NCBI GenBank assembly: GCA_963922205.1
Contig: CAWUHX010000068.1
Location: 1,054,001 to 1,118,000 of the forward strand
Reading direction: 5' to 3'
Source of the DNA: Romanomermis culicivorax
Taxonomy: Eukaryota; Nematoda; Enoplea; Mermithida; Mermithidae
Length of the DNA stretch: 64,000 bases
Position 1 is the stretch's first letter, and the number at the start of each line of letters is the position of its first letter. A model generated the notes under the pieces. It was not told where the DNA came from. It did not search any database and was given only the letters and a program-made list of their open reading frames with translations. This document shows, piece by piece, positions 57,906 through 64,000 of the stretch. The translations under genes and the position numbers were made by a program.

Positions 57906-58171
57906 TCATTTCAATTTTCATTTTTTCAATTTCATCACGATTTTTTCTTTTTTTATACAGTAATTCTCCATCAAGCACACAAAATTCAAACAAGCCAATT
58001 CGTTGAAAAACCCCTAAAACCTCAAAAATAAAAATAAAAAACCCCTGAAAAAACCCCTGAAATAAAAAAACCCTAGAAAAACCTCAACGCCCTCAAAAAA
58101 ACCCTAGATTTGGGGAAAAACCCCTAACTTGGCAACACTGAATACACACACGCGAAAAACAGCGCTACGCA

Positions 58172-59596
58172 CTACGGCAGTTTATAATTACTAATTTTCG
58201 AATCTACAGTAAACTGCGTGTCCTTAGATGACACGTCGTTAGACTGCAGCCATCTGCCGGTCTCGTAGCGAAAGTGCTTTAAGCTGCTCACGGATACCAC
58301 CTGCTTTTTCAGCGGCTCTCTCCAGTGAGCGATTTCAAGCACATTCTCTGATAATCTACTATTATCAGTAACAACATACGGTCCTTGCCACGGCAGACCC
58401 AGTTTTTTCTGTTTATCGACTTTCAGCAAAACCCAATCATTGACGGAATAATCATGAGCTTCTGCTTTACGGTCAAAAAACTTTTTACTGCTCTCCGCAG
58501 CCTTCCTGATATTCTCTGAAATAGTCTCATAAGTTTCTACTAAGCTTTCGGTTAGTATATGCTTATAAGCCTCATAGTTCATTCGCAGAACTATGTTTCT
58601 AGCAACACCGATACTAATGCCAAAATTTGCCTCATGACCTCTCAATAAGGCAAATGGTGAACATTTCGTTGAGGTATGAGGTGTGGCATTATATGCAAAA
58701 ACGACAGATTGCAAATATCTGTCCCACTTATCCGAATCTTCAATAGCTACCTTTCGCAACTGCTTGATCAAGGTTTGGTTAAACCTTTCAACCATTCCAT
58801 TTCCTTGTGGATGGTAGGCAGTTGTGAAAATCTTCTGACACTCCAATAATTTACACACTGACGTCATCAAATCAGCTGTAAAGCATGAACCGTTATCACT
58901 CAACAATTTCACCGGGGTTCCATGCCTGAACACAATATTCCGAAGAAAACTGTCCACAATGGTTACAGCAGATTGATCCGAGATCATTTCTGCTTCCACC
59001 CATTTTGTAAAGTAATCTTGAAATACTATCACATACGGTCTTTTTTCACTCATGGGAGAAATTCCCACAATATCCACAGAGACTATGTCAAATGGTCCTC
59101 TAGGAATAATTGGATTCAATGGCGGAATTGTAGCCTTTCCTGGAGTCGCAATTTGACATATCGGACAAAAGCTGATCCAGCTCCGAACATCCTTCTCGAT
59201 GCTCGGCCACCAGAACCGCTTTTTTATAATAGCAAGGGTTCTCTTAAACCCTTGGTGCGTCATCATCACTGCTCCATGATACTGATGCAGGACAACTTTT
59301 TTGAGAACAGAGGGGACAACAACTTGATCCTCTGCCTCGCCAAAAGTCTCTCTATATAGTATCCCTTGATCGATATAAAAGTTACTTTGAGACTTAGTGC
59401 TACTATTAGCACCCAGTTTCTCGAAGATCACTTTTAGATCTTTATCCTTTCCTTGCAACTTTGACATCAAGGCGTTTGAGATAAGCCCTTTTGGTCTACC
59501 ATCTTCAATCTCTGGGGCTTCTTCAAACTCCTTCTCTTCCGGTTCAAAAATTCTCTTCACTTCCTCTTTAGGTTTAGCTTGCCCAGGAGGATGTCC
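58172..59596 (-). CDS. Gypsy integrase
   Basis: Integrase inserts the cDNA copy into the host genome. The zinc-binding N-domain is seen as H..GF..T.....FWWP followed by CPICQI. The DDE core has Asp in VDIVGI, Asp in LLSDNGSCF and Glu in NGMVERFNQTL, with exactly 35 residues between the last two (D35E). A GPY/F-type C-domain follows (LGLPWQGPYVVTD). No chromodomain is seen after it. The upstream TAA separates it from RNase H. The protein ends SNYKLP. Confidence 0.9.
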   Translation of the reverse strand, partial: GHPPGQAKPKEEVKRIFEPEEKEFEEAPEIEDGRPKGLISNALMSKLQGKDKDLKVIFEKLGANSSTKSQSNFYIDQGILYRETFGEAEDQVVVPSVLKKVVLHQYHGAVMMTHQGFKRTLAIIKKRFWWPSIEKDVRSWISFCPICQIATPGKATIPPLNPIIPRGPFDIVSVDIVGISPMSEKRPYVIVFQDYFTKWVEAEMISDQSAVTIVDSFLRNIVFRHGTPVKLLSDNGSCFTADLMTSVCKLLECQKIFTTAYHPQGNGMVERFNQTLIKQLRKVAIEDSDKWDRYLQSVVFAYNATPHTSTKCSPFALLRGHEANFGISIGVARNIVLRMNYEAYKHILTESLVETYETISENIRKAAESSKKFFDRKAEAHDYSVNDWVLLKVDKQKKLGLPWQGPYVVTDNSRLSENVLEIAHWREPLKKQVVSVSSLKHFRYETGRWLQSNDVSSKDTQFTVDSKISNYKLP

Positions 59597-61135
59597 TTAT
59601 TCCTCCTGCTGCAAGTTTTTTGCCATTTGTCTAGTGACTACCACCTCAATTTCATATTTCTCAGGCGTTCGATAATTATCAAATTCTGGAGAAATATTAA
59701 GTTGAGTTTCATCACTAACACTATACTTTGAAGCCACTGAAGCTGTGGCCATCTTCACCGGAGTGAAGACTCCTACAGCCTCATCCACTTCATCTCCTCT
59801 GAGTTCCCGAAGTTGTTTCACTAAAACTTTGTGGTTTTGGTTAAGGACTTCGTCTTCAGTAAGAGATTTCACATCTTCCTTCTGAAAGATAAGTTCCCAT
59901 TTTGGTGGCAACTTCTCTTTCTGCTCATCCGGTTCCTCCTTCCTGGAGAGGAAATCTGCCATGGCATTTTGCCTGCCAGGCACGTACTCCAACTTGTGAT
60001 TAAACTGGCAAATGAATGCGTACCACCTCTTGAGTTTGTCATTAGTCTGTGTGTTGACCCTCATAGATAATAATGGTTTATGGTCAGTTTGAATCCTGAC
60101 CTTTTGGCCCAAAAGATAATGTTTATAAATTTTAAGGCCGTAAACCACAGCTAAGCATTCCCTTTCGGTGGCGCACCATTTCCTCTCTTCTGCCCGCAAT
60201 ATCCGACTATTGTAGGCAATTACCCAACGTTCCGAGTCAGTCTCTTGACATAACACTGCTCCCAATGCAATTCCACTGGCATCCGTTTGAAGAATGAATC
60301 GTGCAGATCCATCTAAAATTGGATGTCTTAAGAAAGGTAGTGAGGTCAATGCTACTTTGAGCTTCTCAAAAGTTGTGTAATGCAACTCTGTCACATTCCA
60401 TGTTCCTTTCTTGCCTGTTAATTTGTACAAAGGTTCAGCTAGTGCTGCTAGGTCCGGTATAAATTTTTTACACCATTGTAGCATACCTAGGAATCTCTGC
60501 ATTTTCTTAACAGAATCTGGGAATGGAAATTTCATTATCGCCTTGACCTTCTTAGGATCCAGAGAAATTCCATTCGCATCCAAGATGTGTCCTAAAAAGT
60601 GCACCTTCTCGGGAAGAAATTCACATTTCTCTGGCTTAAGAGTCAACTTCGCCTTCCTCAACGCTTCTAGCACCATTTTCAAATTCTGTAAGTGTTCCTC
60701 GAACGTATTCGAGAAGATGATAATATCATCTATGTACACTAGGCAAATTTTCCATACCAAATCCCCAAGGATTCTCTCCATCATCCTTTGGAATTCAGCT
60801 GGTGCGTTCTTCAACCCAAACGGCATCACTTCAAACTGAAACAAGCCCTCTTGGCATATAAAAGCCGTTTTCTCCTTGCTCTCCTCCTCCATCGGGACCT
60901 GCCAATATCCCGACTTCAAATCTAGAGTCGTATAAAACTTTGCTCTTCCAAGGCAATCTAAATAGTCATCCATTCTCGGGATGGGATATTTATCATCCTT
61001 GGTCACTTCGTTTATACCTCTAAAATCAACTATGGGTCTCGTAGTTCCATCTTTCTTTCCAACCAGGAACAAGGGTGCAGCCCACGGTGACTTCGAGGGC
61101 TCGATCACTCCTTGATCCAACATCTCCTTTATATG
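59597..61135 (-). CDS. Gypsy reverse transcriptase and RNase H
   Basis: The first motif is QGVIEPSKSPWAAPLFLVGK, then VDFRGINEVT, the catalytic YIDD in LVYIDDIIIFS, and FLGHILDANGI. RNase H begins ILQTDASGIALGAVLCQ and includes ATERECLAVVYG and QTDHKPLL, the vertebrate-retrovirus-unlike Gypsy arrangement. It copies element RNA into DNA inside virus-like particles. Active-site residues are intact. It ends at the TAA at 59599-59597, in frame with integrase. Confidence 0.92.
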   Translation of the reverse strand, partial: HIKEMLDQGVIEPSKSPWAAPLFLVGKKDGTTRPIVDFRGINEVTKDDKYPIPRMDDYLDCLGRAKFYTTLDLKSGYWQVPMEEESKEKTAFICQEGLFQFEVMPFGLKNAPAEFQRMMERILGDLVWKICLVYIDDIIIFSNTFEEHLQNLKMVLEALRKAKLTLKPEKCEFLPEKVHFLGHILDANGISLDPKKVKAIMKFPFPDSVKKMQRFLGMLQWCKKFIPDLAALAEPLYKLTGKKGTWNVTELHYTTFEKLKVALTSLPFLRHPILDGSARFILQTDASGIALGAVLCQETDSERWVIAYNSRILRAEERKWCATERECLAVVYGLKIYKHYLLGQKVRIQTDHKPLLSMRVNTQTNDKLKRWYAFICQFNHKLEYVPGRQNAMADFLSRKEEPDEQKEKLPPKWELIFQKEDVKSLTEDEVLNQNHKVLVKQLRELRGDEVDEAVGVFTPVKMATASVASKYSVSDETQLNISPEFDNYRTPEKYEIEVVVTRQMAKNLQQEE

Positions 61136-64000
61136 TCACCTTACTCCTGGCCGACTATTAATTGAAGCTCTGTAATATCTCTTCGCTACAGGTCTCGCAT
61201 CTCCTGTATCTATCTTGCACGTCAGAGCTGGGGTTGTAGTAGCCGGATCACCAGGCAAGCTAAAGACATCTCTGTACTTCAACAAAGACTCTATAGCTTC
61301 CGTTTTCTTCTCTTCCGAAATTTTTGCCTTCGATATCATCCTGCATAGTGAAGTATAGAACTCTACAGAATCAGCTTTTGATAATGCAGGCATTCCTTCC
61401 TTTACCATACAGGTCTGATATTCCTCTTCCTCCTTTATCTTCTTCATTTCTTTCACTTTCTTGTACGTATCATCATCTTCAATAAGCATAGATTCTGTAT
61501 AGCCAATGATTTGATCTCTTTCAAACCGACAACCAGAACCTGTGGTATTGGAGATTAGTACTACAAACTCCTCTTGTGATCCGTCTACAACCGCTTTCTC
61601 CATTCTGAACTTCCTTTCAGAATCTTTAGATTCGACAATAATTCCGTTCAACGTGGCATCTCCATGTTGATCCCAAAGTTTTGCCTTCATCAAAACATCT
61701 GTTCCATATGGAATGTAGGTTTTGCTACATGCAACAATTGCAACAGTTGTCTTTAGCAGACAAACTTTTGGATAAACAATTTGATTTATGCAATCAGTCG
61801 ACGCCACACTGACTTTAGTCACTTCTTCCATTACCGTTTGCACAGTAGTTACAGAAGGGACTTGAACTACGTCAATCCTTTTCTCAATGCCCTGTATCGT
61901 CATGGCATTCCTTTTGAAATCAATCACCACACCTAAATCTGGGTGTGCCAAAAAATCTGTGCCCAAGATCAGGTCCTCACCTGCATCTGGCAACACTATA
62001 GCATTGACTGGAAAACTTCCGAATTCAGTCTTCATACAAACTGGTACATACCCATAGGCATGCACAACTTTCCCATCAGCTACAGTCACTTTAAGGATAC
62101 GAGGGTACACTGTATAATCAACGTCTAATGCCCTTTTCAGGAGCTTAGAAGACATGACCCTACACTGAGCTCCTGTATCAATTAAAGCTCTGGTAGCCGT
62201 TTCTTTAATAACCACATTTATATAGAACGGAACCGTTTTCGGATAATTTTCCAACAACCTCCTCTCCATGTCCGTTGCTTTTCTTCCATACTTCACATGA
62301 GCCAAATCTCTTTCTTTTACTTTCTCTAGAGGTGTCACCTTATCCAGGTGAATAATACTTCCGAGAACCAAACTAGAAGATTTGTTTCTACTCTGATCAC
62401 TTTCATCATCCACATCCGTACGGCTTGTCACCATTACGTTATGCGAACTAGGTTGGGACTGGTTCGAAACAAATGATCCAGACTGATCCTGGACGGTACT
62501 ACCCTGAATAGCAGGTTGACTAGTTGGTGCAGGTAACATCAACTGAAGCTGTCTCTGCAACTGGATGCCTTGTTCCCTAAGTCTGCAGAATTCCCTGTAT
62601 CTCTCAAACTCTGGGTCATACCTGTACATTTGATCTTCTTCGGGGAATCCTACATAATAGGCACCTCTTCCTCTTCCTCTAAATCCAAACTGAGGTCCAC
62701 CTCTACCTCTAAAACTTCCTCTATATGAAGCATTCCTATCACCACCATAATACTGATTAGACATGCCACGGTTAAATCCACCGCGTTGCTGTTGCTGACG
62801 CCGGTATGCTAATGTCTTACATTCCTCAGTAGCATGCGTATTATTCTTATGATAAATGCAATAGGGTCTCTGCTGCTTCAACTGCTTCTGCTTTTCAGCA
62901 GACGCAGCCTTCACAGTAGTCAACTCTTTTAAGGCTTCACTCTGAGTAACTTGTAATTTATCTACTTTCTGAACCAATTGTAGCCACTCCTTTGAGAGAA
63001 TAGCTAGAAAAGACTCCTTGGCCTGCTCCTCGTTAGACTTTTTGACATCACGAGGCGACGGACCAGGTAGCATCTCTTCAGCATTCTCCTCACTTCTCTC
63101 CTCTTCCACTGCCTTTTGCAACTGATTTTGTGGTCTTGACTTCGTCTGGTTATACTTTTTAGTACTTCCATACGGAGCATTCCCTGCAAAAGCAATTTCC
63201 GGGCACATCTCCTCGGTAGCTACAACTTGATTCACTACAATCGGTTTATCCTTGGCTCCAAAAGTAGTAAACACATTCTTATACTTCTTATCAATTTGAG
63301 TTACGGCGTATGCAAGGTCTTGCCAAGTTTTCATCGATGGCAATACATCCTGCAACTCCGTCTGATACAACGGACTACTCTTATAAATGAAGGCATTAAT
63401 AATATTCTCTTGCCTTACTTGATCACTCTGATCTGCATAGACCAGATCCACATGATTACTCAACCTTTTTAAAAACTCTAAGGCTGACTCGCCTTCTTCC
63501 TGTTTCATATTGAATAGCTCCCTCTTGAGCATCGTCAGATCATAAGTCGGCGCGAGATACTTTAAAATATTTCTCCGCGCTTCTATATAACTTGAGGATG
63601 TTCTCGCTATCCTCCTAGCCGTGTTTTGAGACAATCTTCTCAAACATTCCTTCTTTACTTTATCAGCCGTATTTTCCAGAAACTCACTTTCCAGATCAGT
63701 AAAAAACTTCAAAGCCTCTGTCGGCTTTATACTATCATGTAAAGGTCTATGTTTCAAGGCCTTTACCACATCTCTCACATCAACTTCAACACTCGAGCTA
63801 GAGTTCGACGTAGATGAACTGCTATTATCACTGTCTGAGTGATGTCTACTCCTAGCTCTTGATCTGTGAGACCTCTTTCGACTCTTCGACTTTCTCTTTC
63901 TCCTTCTCTCAGGGCTAAGGTCAGCTCTATTTGTGGTATCTCTCCAAGGAGTAGGACGAGAAAATCTATCCTCTCCCTGGGACGATTCGTCGCAAATAGT
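61136..64000 (-). CDS. Gypsy gag and protease (N-terminus beyond window)
   Basis: The frame is open from the right edge. It starts with an Arg/Ser region (RKRKSKSRKRSHRSRARSRH), then a capsid-like helical region (EFLENTADKVKKECLRRL, ALEFLKRLSNHVDL). An RNA-binding knuckle follows with spacing C-x2-H-x4-H-x4-C (CIYHKNNTHATEEC), in which the usual second Cys is His, next to an RGG-rich stretch (RGSFRGRGGPQF). The aspartic protease follows, with active site LIDTGAQCRV and LILGTDFL. It ends at TGA just before the reverse transcriptase. Confidence 0.88.
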   Translation of the reverse strand, partial: TICDESSQGEDRFSRPTPWRDTTNRADLSPERRRKRKSKSRKRSHRSRARSRHHSDSDNSSSSTSNSSSSVEVDVRDVVKALKHRPLHDSIKPTEALKFFTDLESEFLENTADKVKKECLRRLSQNTARRIARTSSSYIEARRNILKYLAPTYDLTMLKRELFNMKQEEGESALEFLKRLSNHVDLVYADQSDQVRQENIINAFIYKSSPLYQTELQDVLPSMKTWQDLAYAVTQIDKKYKNVFTTFGAKDKPIVVNQVVATEEMCPEIAFAGNAPYGSTKKYNQTKSRPQNQLQKAVEEERSEENAEEMLPGPSPRDVKKSNEEQAKESFLAILSKEWLQLVQKVDKLQVTQSEALKELTTVKAASAEKQKQLKQQRPYCIYHKNNTHATEECKTLAYRRQQQQRGGFNRGMSNQYYGGDRNASYRGSFRGRGGPQFGFRGRGRGAYYVGFPEEDQMYRYDPEFERYREFCRLREQGIQLQRQLQLMLPAPTSQPAIQGSTVQDQSGSFVSNQSQPSSHNVMVTSRTDVDDESDQSRNKSSSLVLGSIIHLDKVTPLEKVKERDLAHVKYGRKATDMERRLLENYPKTVPFYINVVIKETATRALIDTGAQCRVMSSKLLKRALDVDYTVYPRILKVTVADGKVVHAYGYVPVCMKTEFGSFPVNAIVLPDAGEDLILGTDFLAHPDLGVVIDFKRNAMTIQGIEKRIDVVQVPSVTTVQTVMEEVTKVSVASTDCINQIVYPKVCLLKTTVAIVACSKTYIPYGTDVLMKAKLWDQHGDATLNGIIVESKDSERKFRMEKAVVDGSQEEFVVLISNTTGSGCRFERDQIIGYTESMLIEDDDTYKKVKEMKKIKEEEEYQTCMVKEGMPALSKADSVEFYTSLCRMISKAKISEEKKTEAIESLLKYRDVFSLPGDPATTTPALTCKIDTGDARPVAKRYYRASINSRPGVR

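Larger units (their letters stand above)
54257..58140 (-). mobile_element. hAT-type DNA transposon, decayed, with nested G-rich palindrome
   Basis: The ends CAGTGTTGCCAAGTGG and CAGTGTTGCCAAGTTAGG (inverted) are typical of hAT elements, followed on both sides by runs of AAAACCCC/AAACCTC words. The 8 bases outside each end are ACATACAC and AATACACA, similar but not identical. A transposase remnant lies at 54467-54673. No full transposase remains. Confidence 0.7.
58172..64000 (-). mobile_element. Ty3/Gypsy retrotransposon, gag-pol in one frame broken by two stops
   Basis: The order on the minus strand is gag, protease, reverse transcriptase, RNase H, integrase, as in Ty3/Gypsy (Metaviridae). 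All parts lie in the same reading frame, interrupted only by TGA at 61138-61136 and TAA at 59599-59597. The gag start and the 5' LTR are beyond the right edge. The 3' LTR was not identified, and the hAT element begins 32 bp past the integrase stop. The element looks young in coding content. Confidence 0.9.

Noticed and set aside
57387-58006. Gly/Pro-rich frames of up to 149 codons
   Set aside because: They come from G and C homopolymer runs in the palindromic repeat block.
1-64000. Bacterial-type operons, riboswitches or ribosome binding sites
   Set aside because: The interrupted genes, splice sites and transposon content are those of an animal nuclear genome.

Overview
The window is animal nuclear DNA, most likely from an insect. 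It is AT-rich, its genes are split by GT..AG introns of 0.05 to 6 kb, and transposons and dispersed repeats fill the space between exons. The insect guess rests on the gene set and transposon types; I cannot name the species.

Three host genes can be supported, all on the minus strand. (1) At 948-8365 are the first two coding exons of an inward-rectifier K+ channel; its membrane part lies beyond the left edge. (2) At 20687-40359 is a myelin regulatory factor (Myrf) gene. Twenty exons join in perfect phase over 3039 coding bases (1013 codons). In order they encode a low-complexity N-terminus, a basic nuclear-localisation-like stretch, the Ndt80-type DNA-binding domain, the self-cleaving chaperone domain with its Ser/Lys dyad, a coiled coil, one membrane segment and the C-terminal C2 region. 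The first and last exons were not found. (3) At 48063-49683 is a complete two-exon gene for a small secreted Kunitz-domain protein.

The most unusual structure is a second, partial Myrf copy at 49883-53868, same strand, about 16 kb upstream of the gene. It duplicates 28462-33956 and so carries the DNA-binding, coiled-coil and membrane exons. Two internal deletions removed exactly the exons of the self-cleavage domain and the short exon before it. Every remaining exon is open, and the reading frame is kept across both deletions. If expressed, the product would be a DNA-binding domain tethered to a membrane with no means of releasing itself.

Transposons make up much of the rest. There are three copies of a foldback element with tandem-repeat arms (1-890, 23852-25133, 34985-36345). 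PIF/Harbinger remnants and a Harbinger-type MITE lie at 36969-37789, 46405-46637 and 46841-47083, and a mariner-like MITE at 21737-22474. Several other terminal-inverted-repeat elements are at 6623-7597, 12094-13058, 14041-16251, 19094-20581 and 41741-43428. A hAT element (54257-58140) sits at the 3' side of a Ty3/Gypsy retrotransposon (58172 to the right edge), whose gag-pol frame is continuous except for two in-frame stops. One tRNA-like gene lies at 38641-38713.
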